A stretch of DNA of 64,000 nucleotides from Heterobilharzia americana (taxonomy: Eukaryota; Platyhelminthes; Trematoda; Strigeidida; Schistosomatidae), in assembly GCA_944470555.2 (NCBI GenBank), contig OX104132.1:14641755-14705754 (forward strand). Direction: 5' to 3'. The stretch's first letter is position 1, and each line of letters opens with the position of its first letter. Made by a program: the position numbers and the translations under genes. Of the stretch, positions 31,196 to 43,861 are shown piece after piece. The notes under the pieces are model-generated. The model saw nothing but the letters and a program-made list of their open reading frames with translations, had not been told where the DNA came from and ran no database searches.

Positions 31196-31544
31196 TTTCT
31201 GCAAGTGATGTCAGTCCATGAGGAATACCAACCTGAAAATCGATGAATAAATCTCTACAAACTTCAAGATTGAATTAATCTGTTTTTACTAAGAAATAAT
31301 CATACCTGAGCTATTGACCAAGTGCTCTGTTTGTTGCTTTAAAAAATACAGCCATAATTATCACTTCTGTATTTTATTTAATTCAGTAAATCTCGTCCAC
31401 GGGTACTGGGTAAGTGAGAGGAGTGTTGATTTTTCAGCTTTAACAAACTGCTTGCCATTTTAATTTTTCTTTTTTGACCGAAACTGATTGAAATTTCACA
31501 GAAGACAGCAATTAGCTCATTTACCTGGTAGTTTGTGGACATTT

Positions 31545-31975
31545 ATTGATTTCCAAGTATTTCATATAAGGGACTGACATCTTTTGAAGAATCTTTGAGA
31601 ACCTGAGATCAATGGACACCTATTTCTTCCGAGAATAGAATTCCTTGGAGAAACACACCAAAATCTCTATGAGGATTGGAATCTACTATCATGAGGCCTT
31701 GTGTAGAGCAGGTTAATATAGTGCCTTTGCAATGGGTGAAAATCTGCTGTTTTATTATCAATACAAGTAGGGAAACGTGGATCGGTCAATTCCAACCTGG
31801 TGGTTGAATGGCGACATACTTGGCGTGGAAATTCATGATCTTGGTCTTGACCTTCCAAACGGCTATTGGGCAATCCGTGTGGGGGAAAGTTTACTGTCTA
31901 GTAGTGGGAACTTTTCACTGGTTCCCCACTGATGTCAGTCTACATTGAAAAGTACCTTGAAAGTAATTAATTTAA
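31545..31975. mobile_element. F2 SINE, head-to-head pair, old
   Basis: The antisense part (31545-31760) keeps GGGACTGACATC, GAGAACCTGAG and TTCTTCCGAGAATAG at the ribozyme position. The sense part (31770-31975) keeps a diverged A-box region and CCACTGATGTCAGTCTAC. Both ribozymes are lost. Confidence 0.55.
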
Positions 31976-33165
31976 CTAGGAAATAGAGACGGACAGAGCC
32001 AATGGGTAAAGCACTCCACTACCCAGGTGTTACTGCTTACTTTAGACCTTTAGGTCAGATTCCTGTTCACCTCAAATAGTAGCCACCGCATGATTACTAG
32101 AATTCCTTAAAAAATTACCATGATCAGTCTTCATCTCAGCTATCTATTGCTGATTCAGAATCCAACGAGCCTAAATTGATCTGTCCCATGAAACCTAGTG
32201 ATATGAATTGTTAGCATCTTTGTTCTTGTCGTCTTTGAGGCTTAAACTCATTTTAGCAGACAGGAAATTTACTCCAAGTATTTTGAAGCCTCTTTTGATT
32301 TTCTTTTACCACTCAGTTATTATATGTCTAGAATTTTTCCGCTTTCTTGGACTTTCAAAATAATGGCGCTTATTTTGTGAACTATAATACAGGGTTATTT
32401 TAAAAAATTCACTATATCCTTGTAAAAAAGTATTTCTTTGAAAGATAATATTCTGGACACATTAAATATTACCCTTAATTTGATCACATGTTACTTACAT
32501 ATTTTTCCCTATACTTATTCACCGTAGTCAGTGAGTTAGTTTGACTCTTAACGCAGCATGTAGATTCAGAGATAAGCTTGTGTACACATTTTCGTCTTAA
32601 ACACCGCTCATTGTAGTTCAGGCAGCTAAATAATCCCGTCATTTGTGATGGAGGAAGTGCATTTCTTCAAGGTTTTAGGTTTCCTCCTCATGACTGTTCT
32701 CAACAAGAGCAAACTTTAACTTCGAGTTATCGCTGTAACTCTCCTCATTTGTAAGATACCAAATACAGTGAATTATGATATGATGCTCAACCTAATAGCC
32801 TACACGTTAGTATTTTACTTTGCTATATTGCAGTCACCGATTCGGTGCATCCATCCTCGATTAGTATGATATGTATCACCAGCTGTAGATATTATCAGCG
32901 CCAACGTCTGTTTTCTTAGTCTTACCTGAATTGCTCTTGATCTCCTCGACGATACTTCATTAACATTTAGTTGAAATTTCAAATCCTTGGAAACTTCTCG
33001 TCGTCTTAACAGGTAATAAAACTTTGATCATGGTGATGATTGAAGGTGATCCGACTGCTGATCAGATCATAATTTCACTTCAGTCACCTATGGTTTTCTC
33101 TTCATTCACATGGCACTCAAGCAGGACCTTTGGTGACTGAGGTGAAATTACAATCAGGTCAGCAG
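31976..33165. other. No recognisable gene
   Basis: A tRNA-like trace may exist at 32000-32075 (GGGTAAAGCACTCC ... AGGTCAGATTCC), too worn to classify. Otherwise AT-rich spacer. Confidence 0.4.
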
Positions 33166-33320
33166 CCTCGTCTCGTAACTCAGTTCGTACGGGGTCGGTA
33201 ACCCAGAGGTGGCTAGTTCAAATCTTACCGCGACCTAGATTTTCACCTCACCTTCAACCATCATGAGTATCCATACAAGTTTATCAAACCATGGCTATCT
33301 AAGATAGTTAAACTGATAGT
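33166..33320 (+). mobile_element. F4 tRNA-like SINE, complete-looking
   Basis: A-box-like CTCGTAACTCAGTTCGTAC, B-box-like CTAGTTCAAATCTTAC, then the F4 tail GATTTTCACCTCACCTTCA, CATGAGTATCCATACAAG and the palindrome-like GGCTATCTAAGATAG. The tail order defines the family for the partial copies. Confidence 0.75.
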
Positions 33321-33619
33321 AAAAGTTTATTGGATAGTTCCAAAAATATATTTTAAGACTTTACTGTGGATTAACTCATCAAATATCTGGATACTTTTTC
33401 ACTATTAAAACCTCTAGCTACATTCCTATCGATTTTAACCTAACCGTATTCAGTGATTTCTAAAAGTATCATTTCCTTTTCTGCTAAAGTCTATTCTGGA
33501 TGGTTATGTTATGTCTTCACTGAAATTGGTAAGATTTACAAACATCCCTTTAGCAATCGTGACTAAGTCTAGATCGAACTGGCAACCAACAAGTAGAAAG
33601 TTCACACAACATCTGTATT

Positions 33620-33775
33620 TGTTAAGTGGTTGAAGGTAATCCTTAGAAAGTTTTGTCCAACTTAGGTTTCGTGCTTATTGGAACTCATCAGTAAGGTAAG
33701 TCTGAAATGTTGAGGTAGGTGATGTTTCCTGATTGATCCCCACCCAAAGCACTTATCATGACAGTCAGAGATGTT
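33620..33775 (-). mobile_element. F3 SINE, antisense copy
   Basis: GTGGTTGAAGGTAATCC, the ribozyme and CTGAAATGTTGAGGTAGGTG correspond to the reversed F3 end. The head lies to the right and is worn. Confidence 0.6.
33648..33698 (-). ncRNA. Hammerhead ribozyme with complete core, weak stems (F3 class)
   Basis: On the minus strand: CTGATGA (33686-33692), stem II GTTC/GCAC with one mismatch, GAAA, stem III ACCTAAGT and triplet GTT. Core bases are intact. Stem I pairing is poor. Confidence 0.6.
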
Positions 33776-36125
33776 AAATCTGCTCCCAAATCAGTGGACA
33801 CTTAGATTCTCCATAGGCATTTACATAATCTAGATGACCTTAACTGAAACCGTACAAACCAATAGGCTTGATAATGACATGTGTTTATTTGATTCGCTGG
33901 AATACCAGTCAGACAAAACCCGTAGATATGAATCAATTAGTCAGATGTTGCCTGTATTTCTAGGATATTACGTTGTTTTAACTGCTTTTATTGGTTGTGT
34001 GAGGTTCTCAGTAACTGAATAGATTTTGATTTGAAGTATAGGTAATGGTAGGTGAGGAATACTGTACTATGTTGTGTTTGCGGGTTGAACTCTAGGAATC
34101 GCTTGGCAATATGGTAGCACTACAAACTTGGTCGTTAGAATACGATCAGTGACAAGAACTTAGAACTGGACAGCTACATCGGTAACCCGACCGGAACTAA
34201 TTAGTGTACATAATTTCATGCTAAAAGTAGGAAATCTTGACTAAAAGGACTCACTGATGCACCTTTGATTTCAGTTCTCAGTAAAGAGGGTTTGTGTCTC
34301 GAAAGGAACCTACTTTTCCTCAGGATCAGGAATTTTCTATGATCATGACTGCCTTGAAGTACGAAACCAACATCCAGAGATATACAGTGATTGACTTCTG
34401 ATATCTGTCACCAAAACACAATATCAAGACTTTCTTCACCTGAAATATCATCAGTAATGTATAAAGTTGCACCATGTATGCCTAAACGGCATTGTACATG
34501 GGAAATTATCAACTTTTCACCAATCAAGCCACTGGTTTTTATCAATACTAAAGTTTCATCAGTCCAAAAATGAAAGTTATCTACTGAATAATAAGATATA
34601 CTGACTTGATTACTATATTTCGTCATCTCTCGATAAACGACCACGCTTAACATTCAATGACTAGTTTATGGGTCTGGTTAGACTACAATTACTTGTTTAT
34701 AAAAAGAGCTTGAATGGTAAATCATCTAACTGTAAAACTGACAAGGATATATTTTCATTTACAACCATGTAGTAAAGTACCTACAGAAGTTAGCAAAAAA
34801 TTAACGTTGACCACAAACTGGTTTCCATAGTTTTGTATTCTGTAGTGAATACAGTTTGCATATCATTTTGTTGGGGAAAATTTCAAAAAGTCCACATGTC
34901 CTACTATAGCTACTAACTTCTCAGAAGTATACACCACATATTGCTGACACGATATAATCCAAACAATCCAATTTCTACAGGAAGCAGGTTAGCATTCGGC
35001 CGTTGTGCTTCGACTTACTCATCACCAATCAGATCATGAAACAATGTGATGATCGTATATCTTCCTCGACGGTCTCTAATTCTTGGCATAAACTGGGTGA
35101 CTTGATGGTCGACAGACATCTGTTCAAATCTTATGGACCAAATAACCAGTAAGATTGAGTATTTATTCATGGCTAAAGATGCTAGTCATTATTTAACAGT
35201 AGTGGGATAATCAGAAAAAAATTGAACAACACCATGGATGGATTTCGTCTTAGTAGTGGAGTTTTCTTCAACTGAACAACACTGAAAGTTCATTAGGTTG
35301 ACTAACCTTTTTCCATGGTTAATAGTTTATTGAGTAATATCGATTCTCGCTTGAGTTCGCAAACCAAGTACATATAAAAGGGATACTCAAAAATGTGTCT
35401 TTTTAGAGAAAATACTTTGTTCTAATTTATGTTCAGCTAGTTTATTCTGAAGATTCAACTGTCATTTTTTCACGTGGTTTGAGAACTGACGGTTTGTCAA
35501 GCAGTTTTATAGATTCAGGAAATAACTCTTCTCCTGGTAGTGTATCCAATTTTTTTGATATAAAATCTAAAATCAAAATTTTTTCTTCGCTGTTTACAGT
35601 AAGAAATAGTTTCTTCTTTAATATTCAGTACATATTCTTGGATTTACTGGTCTGCTGTAAAATTTCTATTAAGCCATAGAACCAAGATGAAGGAGTGAAG
35701 AAAATTTTCATTTCAATTGTATTTGTATAAAAACAAAAATAATGCAAAAATTCCCATTTAGACATTTAGTAAAACAAACAATGTGAGCGAAGAAATATTT
35801 CTTTTCAATTAGTTCCTCATCAATGGCTCTACACTAATATAGCATTTTCAAACGTAAAATTACATACCAATCTCGTGGTGAGAGTTGTTCAGTGAAAGGT
35901 TATCAATCTCAAAGTTTCAAGAAGGTGATAATTGGTCAGGTAATTAAGACAGTTAACTAAAGCAAAGATTAATTATCGTAGAAAGATTTTGCGAACAGGT
36001 TCTTACATAATTGATATTTTATATAATGATAACTAAAGAGCAAAAATGAACTGTTACGTAAAATGGTAAATTGTTGACGGTAATTAGAGACAGTAGGGGG
36101 AGAGAAAGATGATTAAGTCTGTAAT
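33776..36125. other. No recognisable gene
   Basis: AT-rich. Short open frames at 33834-34022, 34391-34653 and 35479-35679 show no motif or composition that supports a gene. Confidence 0.45.
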
Positions 36126-36161
36126 AGTAATAATAATAATAATGATAATAATAATAATAAT
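36126..36161. repeat. (TAA)n microsatellite, imperfect
   Basis: TAATAG/TAATAA/TGATAA repeats over about 35 bases, about 70 bp beyond the stop of the neighbouring PLE frame. Confidence 0.9.
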
Positions 36162-36233
36162 GGAGCTATTGAAATACTAGTTATAGTGAATTGTGTGGTG
36201 GATGAAACGAAGAGTCTTGTTGTAATAAATGAG

Positions 36234-36626
36234 CTATACAGATGGCCAAGGCAAAGAAAGAGGCTGTACGAATCTCTTCTGAACACACAGACTTGGCTTG
36301 TGTAGGTGGATTCCTATGGCTTCTGCTGTATGTAAAAGACGGACTCGTAGAGGATGGGTGAGGTGAGAAGGAATGTGATAAATAACTTTAAAGGCATTAT
36401 GAATGTTAACTCGGTGGCCGGTGTCAATCAGATGAGAGAGTATTGAGCTTCGTGTCAGTCTGGTTTCCCCCTTACTTAGCCATGAAGGATGATGCTCGGC
36501 GATTCGACGACGGACTTGCCTAACTGTACGTCCAATGTAACTAGCTCCACAGGAGCAGTTGAACTGGTAAATGCACATAGAAGAGGAGAAGTCAGGGAGT
36601 CTGTCTTTAGTTCGTGTGGTCATCAT
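36234..36626 (-). pseudogene. Penelope-like element GIY-YIG endonuclease module, 130 codons open
   Basis: This is the best preserved PLE module: no stop or frameshift over 130 codons. Residues 18-26 are CIYQFNCSC (GIY-like strand with zinc-ligand cysteines). YIGRT is at 30-34, and RRRIAEHHPSW follows (39-48; H45/H46 fit the zinc finger). HLIDTGHRV comes mid-domain and AEAIGIHLHKP near the C-terminus. In intact PLEs this nuclease nicks target DNA for the linked RT. Here nothing recognisable of an RT lies upstream (36630-37690), so it is a 5'-truncated copy. The methionine start is arbitrary. Confidence 0.85.
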
Positions 36627-37693
36627 CGGCCGGCTGTAGAGAGATAATACATTCCAAAAAATTGTTACTCAATAAAAAGAATAGCCTGAAAAGTGATGAA
36701 AGGTGTGGAAGCTGAAGTAGAAAAGAGGTGTTGTATAACAATCGTGAAAATGAATGGAATTCTCGCTGTCGAGTTTTTATCTCCACTTACGTAAAGATTT
36801 ACTGTTCGTTAGCATATTTAAGTAGGCTGCATACGCCAGATACAGTCGAGATTCATCATATGTAGGTTAGTCCTTATAAGGAGACATGAGGTTTAGAGCC
36901 TCTCGAATAGTCAACAACCAGAAGATGACATAAATAGTTGATTCTTAGATTCAAGGAGGATACCAGTACCTAAAAGGATTTATTCAATAGAGCAAGAAAA
37001 AAGATAAATACCCCCGTCATGATGCCTTTGATGGCATTTCTACTCCAAAGACACACAGACGGGCTCCTACAGTCTTCCTTGAAGATATCCTAAATATATC
37101 TATATCTCAAAGGGTCAAAAAGCACCAGTAGTTCAGTTGCCCATCACTTTTTGGCTGTGAAATGTGCTATAAATATCAAAACAGAACTTAAAATAACCCA
37201 TAAACTACATGGTACGAGTTACCTACGGTTTGCAAAGGTCGCTTCAATTAAGTGGTTAAAATTTAACTTATGTATCCAAAAGATTTAGTTGTTAACCTTA
37301 AACTTTTTTGAGTTATTAAAAAGGGATGATAAATCCATAGTTCCCATTATGATATCGAAACAGGAAGTTCAGCCAGGAGGGCTCTTTTCAAAGAATTTAT
37401 TCCTAAGTCGTACATTCATATATGTAACTGATATGTGAAGTAAGAAAATTTGGATAATGGATGATTGAAATAACAATAATGATGATTATAGTTGTACTAG
37501 GTTGATAGTTGTTTAGTTCCACCCCTTTGGAGGCATAACCCCCTATGAACAATTAGAAAGGTCTCACGTAATCTCTTTCTGTTATCGTTCAAGATCTGCT
37601 TTTACAACTGGTAACCTTATTATAGCCACAACCGCCATTATTGTTACTTCTATCCTCCATTATCTAAACTTCCTCCTGGATTACAGTTTTCCG

Positions 37694-37698
<5 letters not shown>
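36627..37698. other. No recognisable gene
   Basis: No RT remnant or other element was recognised upstream of the GIY-YIG module. Confidence 0.4.
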
Positions 37699-37747
<49 letters not shown>

Positions 37748-37762
37748 TGCACGCATGCATGC
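37699..37762. repeat. (AT)n microsatellite with GCATGC repeats
   Basis: About 46 bases of AT dinucleotides (37699-37744), then GCATGCACGCATGCATGC, itself self-complementary in parts. Confidence 0.9.
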
Positions 37763-38064
37763 AAATGTACACCTTGGGAATAAATTCGTTGAGAAGAGTC
37801 CCTCTTACTGAATTTCTCACTATCATTTTTTAAATCCCTTTGTTATTTCTTAGTTGGGATTACAATGAATCGGTAGGATGTAATGGTTGATCTAGATTTC
37901 GTGGTGATTGATAGATATCGATAAAATTTATTTTCGACACCAGAAAAAAACTGACTGTATCTGAAAGATTTTAAAGTAAGATTTTGGCATTAAGATAGTT
38001 AGGTTCCAATTTTAAAGATAATATGAATTTCCATAAAGTTGCAGGTAAGACATTTTGTTGGTAA

Positions 38065-38370
38065 ATCCTACCACGGCACATATTTTCATCTCACCTTCAG
38101 CTATCACCCAGTATCAATACAAGTTTACCAGACCATAGCTATCTCAGATAGTCAACCTAATCGTCAATATGGTGCTCCCTCTCGCTAACTGAAGTAGATT
38201 TGGGTTGGGACGAGAAGTGTTGGCTGGGTAGACAGTGTGAATGCTATCAAACGATACTAATACATCATAAACTCCCAGAGCGCCAGGCAGGTAACCAAGA
38301 GGTCGTGAGTTCGAATGCCTTCGTGACTCACATTTCCATTTCACGTTCAGTCATTGCATAGTGCTACTTC
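38065..38370 (+). mobile_element. Two F4 SINE pieces
   Basis: A tail piece (38070-38165: TTTTCATCTCACCTTCAG, CCCAGTATCAATACAAG, AGCTATCTCAGATAGTC) is followed by a second copy (38255-38370) with B-box-like GTGAGTTCGAATGCC and tail CATTTCCATTTCACGTTCAG. The first has lost its head. Confidence 0.7.
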
Positions 38371-40340
38371 TAAACACAAAAAATCGTCTTCAAAACTTCA
38401 TACGGATTGACTTCAGAGTTTACCACCAAGAAAGTATACAGTAGTGATGTGGCTTTTAAATCAATGGTTGACACTTGAAAAACGAAGTTACAATAATTAC
38501 CATCTAGAGAATAATTTACATGGCTTGTTTTATCGTGGGTTAATTCCGAAGCTTAGATTTTCATTCGTAAAGTTTTCTAGACCAGTCTGGACGCCATGTT
38601 CAGTACCGTTTTTATTTGAATTATAAACACAGGTTCTTTTAGCAGTTAGGAGTTATGTAGTGAGAAGTATTGGGAAAAGCTGGTGCTTGCAACCACTTAT
38701 AAACGCATAATTGTATCATTTTCTTAAGGAAAACTGTCAGTTAAGTTCATCGATTGATGTTCCGCCCTTCTGCTGATTCTAAGTCCAGTCGGTTGAGAAT
38801 GGTATTGCCAGCCAAGGTGTTAGGCTACTTTGTGTTCCGTAACTACATACAACAGTCAAATTTTACCTTATGGACATTTCACAACTGATATCGCAAACTG
38901 TCTTTTGAAAACTTTGATATAAACCTGGGTTAGTTCAGTTTTTGATCAGGTTGTAAAAGTGTTGTTTTTAACAACCAAAAATAGAATTTTTAGATAAAAA
39001 AGGATCCACATCATTCATTGGTTGCCCGGTTATGACCGACTTTTGTTATCCGAAGTAAAAATGTCTGCTATCGGTGGTAGAAGTCAATTGACAGGATGCC
39101 CCACTGTTGACATTCATCTGTACGGCAAATCTGCAACTATATGGAAGATAGTGTTTGTCCGGTGACTTGGACTCGAGACAGTCAGTGGTGATGTCAAAGA
39201 CTGCACTGTCAAGCTAACCAGGCAGTAACTTACCTCAATAAGACTGAATTATAGGCATGAACTGATAAGCAGTGGGTAACCGATATAGCTATCCCATGCT
39301 CACTTTTAGGTTTAACCATAGTCTATCGATCAAGTAGGCAGTATTGTCACTTAACAATAGAACTTACAGTACTGTAGTGGTTAGCATTTAGCTTCATGGT
39401 CACAGCTCATAGACAGACGTTAAATAATGCATACACATACAAATCCAAAATTAAGTGCATCTCATTTCTTTCAGAATCAAGTGAATGTCAATCACATTAT
39501 GATGTCACTTATTTTGTCACTGATATGTTTCAACCGAATATATCTACATCTGATTCAATGTTGTTAAATCTATCCAAAATAGAACTCAGAACATCTTACA
39601 CAGTCTGAGGGTTCATAGATCGATACTACTTGTAACTCTCTGGCTTAGAAATCCGACTTTCCATCAGTAGGTCATTCGTTCGAATTCTATTCTGGTTTCT
39701 AAAGTTAAGATAGGTAGATGGTATCACCACCCCTTATATAATGTATGAATTTGGACTTGGTTGTTAAGTTTACGCGGATATCATCATTTTCTTAACAGAA
39801 AATTCATTCACATCAAAGCAATTGAAAATATGACTCATCTCTCTTCATATCATTCATATCTCCCTGTTATTCGTCTATACATTAATGCCTATTTCATAAT
39901 TAGATTTCATTGTATCATTTCATATGACTTTGATTTACTTCATTCGAAATTTTCCTGATTTAAGTCAACAAAGAGAAATTTCCAGACTGTTTACTCAAGG
40001 TCAGAAGCACACGGCATTCATACATCATCCAACCAAATTAAATACTTAAACAAAGGCCATTCGTGTTGATCTAATCTGATTATTGTAAAGAAGGATTGAT
40101 GAAGGTTACTTATAATCACAATCATGTGGGTGATGATGAGTCATTCATATGTGGGTGACAGTGTTACTGGTTTAGATATTCATCCTAGTGGTGTGGTGTA
40201 TTGTTTATTTCACAGTTCCCTATCCCAATTCGACTTGCTGTTGTAGCAAATGAAATTAATTCGACTAGGCTTATATCAAGATTATTTTAGGCGACCTAAA
40301 GTGGAAGTGGATTGGGTAATACCACTAACTCAAAGCATTT
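38371..40340. other. No recognisable gene
   Basis: AT-rich spacer. Short open frames (38444-38626, 39396-39608, 39761-39958) show no family signature. Confidence 0.45.
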
Positions 40341-40344
40341 GCTT

Positions 40345-40425
40345 GGAGATGTAGCTCATCGGTACAAACTTTTAACTTTATAGTGAGCTCCGAGTTTGAA
40401 CCGATCTCTACTCATTTCGGATTGG
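40345..40425 (+). mobile_element. Possible tRNA-like SINE head, weak
   Basis: GATGTAGCTCATCGGTAC (A-box-like) and CGAGTTTGAACCGATC (B-box-like) at suitable spacing. No family tail recognised. Confidence 0.35.
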
Positions 40426-40539
40426 GGAAGCGAATATTTATCAGCTACTGGAAGTGTTGATGGATCTGCAACCATATATTTGATTATTAAGTAGTTAATA
40501 CTTGTTGGACATCGATATCCAAAGAAAAAAGACATATCT

Positions 40540-40730
40540 TTAACAATTACAAAAACAGAGTATTCTTTAATGCGATGAAAACTCTGCGATCACACCTATC
40601 CAAATCAAAAGACACGATTCCTTATTTAGAACAACAGAACTGTGTGTATAAGGTAGGCTGTCGGGAATGAGATACCACATACATTGGAGAGATATCACGT
40701 ATTGCCGAACACGGTTGGAGTTTCAAACAG
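40540..40730 (+). mobile_element. Penelope-like element GIY-YIG remnant
   Basis: Plus-strand conceptual text: KTLRSHLSKSKDTIPYLEQQ, then NCVYKVGCRE, a stop where Cys is expected, DTTYIGEISR and IAEHGW. This has the CVYxxxC and YIGE..R..EH spacing of PLE GIY-YIG domains. It represents a subfamily (YIGE type) different from the YIGRT copies. Confidence 0.7.
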
Positions 40731-41299
40731 TAAGCAAAAGGCTTTTGAACTGGGAAACTTTGAAAAAGGCTCGACCATTATGGTTCATGTCATATATATT
40801 CAGGTAATAATATATTGTTTTAAAAGGCAAAAAACCTGCAGGACAGCTTCCTTTCTCACAAAGAGAGGGCCATTGCAGAAGCTTTGACTAGCATAAAAAG
40901 CTGTGAATAATATACAAGAAGGTTGAACACAATAGAATTTAATTTTAAACTGATCAACATGTTTTATCACTAAAATATTCGTATCTCCTAGATAGTGAGT
41001 TATTCGTACTTCTATATGACGACTCATCACTCCACTATACATTTCACAGTTAAACTAAATTCCCCATCTGATTTTTGCACTACCTTATTCACAGAACTTG
41101 AATAGGTATATATTAGCTGATTTGTTATACTTTCAAAATAATGATTTCAACGAAAAGAATTTCCCTTCTACGACAGTTTCCTTTTCGAAAGCTGCACAAT
41201 CATATGTATATGCAAATTGAGGTAGACAACAAATTTCCGTACATGATGCATACTACCTTGAAATCAGTAAAATATTCGTAAAATACCTCAAACTAAGTA
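40731..41299. other. No recognisable gene
   Basis: AT-rich flank of the PLE that follows. Confidence 0.4.
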
Positions 41300-41755
41300 A
41301 CAAATTTCATATCAGATCTGTTTATTTGATATATAGAGCATAGTGATACATTATTATTTACTTCATGACATTTCGAGCATAAATTATTACCCATAATCAT
41401 ATCAGTGTAATCACACTGCCTTCGACATCTGATTTTTATAGTCTTGTCACCTGATATAGCTGTTGCGTCATTCCTACTGCATATGTTAGGTGTTGTTTCG
41501 ATGAACAAAAGTTTGGTAATCAATCTCTCTCTCCACATAAATATATTGGAAATAAGTACAATGGTTTCATTTCACCATTTTTTTGTGGTTGTGTGTTAAC
41601 GTATGCTTTCCAATGGCCTAGTTTTTTGATCTTGTTGGGGTCTGTCATTCAATATTTAACTAAATTCCTATGTTACGCTAATTTAACTCATCCCGGTCGG
41701 CTAGACCAAACTAAGTACTTGACCTCACAGTCACCATATGAAGTTTGATAGATTA

Positions 41756-42985
41756 GATTATTTTGCTTGTGCGGACCAAATTGCAACGCTTCACATCATC
41801 ATAGAACAGAGTATAGAATGGCAGTCAACTCAACTCTACCACAACTTCATCGATTTTGAGAAGGCCTTTGACAGCGTCGACCGAGAGGCAATTTGGAAAC
41901 TGCTTCAATACTACGGAATACCACAAACCTTTATCAACCTCATTCAACAACTATATGAAGACGCCATATGCCAGCCAAGTAATTCACAATGGGAAGCTCT
42001 GATGCTTTTGAAGTGAAGACAGAAGTGAAACAAGGTTGCCGTCTACTACCACCCATGATATTCCTGATTGTGGTCAACTGGATCATGCAGCAGGCAGTGG
42101 GGAGCGAGATTAAGGGCATACGCTGGACTGCGAGAAAGGACCTAGAAGACTTGGATTTCGCTAGTTATGACTTGTGTCTGATGTCACACAAACTTGAAGA
42201 TCTACAGGTGAAAACTAACAAGTTGACAGAAGAGACAGGGCAACGAAGACGCGACTCCAGGTGAATGTAGGGAAGACAGAGGTGATGAAGATACCCAACA
42301 ATCACCATCAACGTGAGAAACTTAAAGGAAGTAGCCTCTTTCACCCAGCTACCTAGGCAGTACTATTTCAACTACAGGTGACACAGATGAGGAGGTCAAA
42401 GTTGGAATCGGAAAAGCAAGACAGGCGTTCATTAGCCTGAAACCAGTGTGGAGATCTTCTGCACTGCACTCAGCATAAAGCGTGAACAACATCTGGATTT
42501 TCAACACCAATGTCAAACCAGTGCTTCTATTTGATGGTTCACAGACTTGGCGTGTTACGAAATGCGTTTCCACAAACTACAGATATTCATCAACAACTGC
42601 CTACGCTGGCTATTTACTGAAGATCAGATGGCCAGAACAATAAGAATAAGCAACAAGGAACTGGCTGGCTGGCAACGAACCAACCAAGGAGGTATCGCTT
42701 GACAAATATGCACTGGAATGAAGTGGAGATGGATTGGGCATACACTGAGAAGACCGACTGGGGACATCATGTGTCAGGCCAGACCCTCGAGTGGAATCCA
42801 GATGGGAAACGACGAGTTGGGCATCCGAAGCGAGGGTGACATGGAGGAGATCATGTGAGGAAGAAATGAGAGGTTGTGGGCTGTTGTGGATCGAGGTTGA
42901 AAAGTTTGCAGAGAACTGGAGAGTGGAATGGAGATGTGCTACTGAAGTCCTATGTTCCATTAGTAACCCAAGGGACAAATAATAA

Positions 42986-43018
<33 letters not shown>

Positions 43019-43031
43019 GACTATTTTGCTT
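41756..43031 (+). mobile_element. RTE-a non-LTR retrotransposon inserted in the PLE, with target duplication
   Basis: The body 41769-43018 is flanked by GATTATTTTGCTT (41756-41768) and GACTATTTTGCTT (43019-43031), a 13-bp duplication with one mismatch. The paralogous PLE at 62.79 kb has the uninterrupted sequence. The copy is 5'-truncated and begins at DQIATL of the RT. It runs through FIDFEKAFDSVDR (41840-41885; conserved Asp) and a broken FADD box (about 42150, reads FASYD), ends with the C-terminal domain, and has an (AAT)n tail (42980-43018). Frameshifts occur at about 42000 and 42260. Confidence 0.9.
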
Positions 43032-43411
43032 ATTTGGATCTAGCGGATACTTGAACCGACTAAGTTTATCTCTGAGTTTTGTGTGTTTAAACGTCACCCT
43101 AATTACAGCTTTTGTTGGGAATCCCGCTTAAAGTATCTAACGTTAATTCCTTATAGGGTAACACAACGGAGGCTGTGAACTCCTTTCTACTTGTGTTATA
43201 ATTATAATTCGTATTTATAATACTTTTATCATTTGTTTCTTATATGTTCTTACAAATTACTTAATGAACTGTAAAGGTTAATTATTAATTATTGGCTTTT
43301 CTTCTATGTGTTTCAGTTCTTCGTTGCACTGACTATTCAGTTTTGTATCCCTATCATTGAGACATTTGACTAAGCCTGCCTTAAATGACATTGGATGAGG
43401 TGACTTGAAGT

Positions 43412-43861
43412 CTAGATACTTGTTAGAATGTGTCTGTTTCCTGTAGATGGTAGTATCCAAACCATCGTCTGTCTTTCGTTATATCCTGCAATATAAAATA
43501 AGTAATTCTTCTTGTTCATTTTCTGCTTTATATGTGAATTGTATTGTGAAGAAATTGTCGATATGTTCCTATTCCAACACAGTAAATGTCTTATCCACAT
43601 ATCTCCACCGTATTTTTGGTGCACGATTAAACGATTGTAAAGCCACATATTTTCCCAAATATCCATAAATATATCTGCTACGACTGGGGATATTGGTGGT
43701 TCCACTGCTACTCCTTCGGTTTGTCGATATATTTTATCCTTGAAGACTGTGGAGGTCAAGCACAACTGTACGCTGAATATGATTTCATCAACAGATATCT
43801 TAGCTCTACGAGTAAATTGTGAGTCAGTATTTAGTTGGTTTCTGACTGCTTCCAGTGTCAT
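43412..43861 (-). pseudogene. PLE reverse transcriptase segment, open for 149 codons
   Basis: It contains KIYRQTEGVAVEPPISPVVA followed by DIFMDIWE, the RT motif 4-type block of PLEs. The catalytic YxDD box, expected at QKYGGDMW, reads YGGD, so one catalytic Asp is lost. The RT is dead. It is followed by ITSSQ-like pieces and SNKYLDFKS in another frame. Confidence 0.75.

Larger units (their letters stand above)
30935..31265. mobile_element. F2 hammerhead SINE, foldback
   Basis: An antisense hammerhead end (30935-31035) is followed by a sense tRNA-like head (CCATGGCTCAACGGTAAC near 31071; B box lost), a sense hammerhead (31151-31195) and GATGTCAGTCCATGAGGAAT. The left half lacks its own head. 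Confidence 0.8.
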
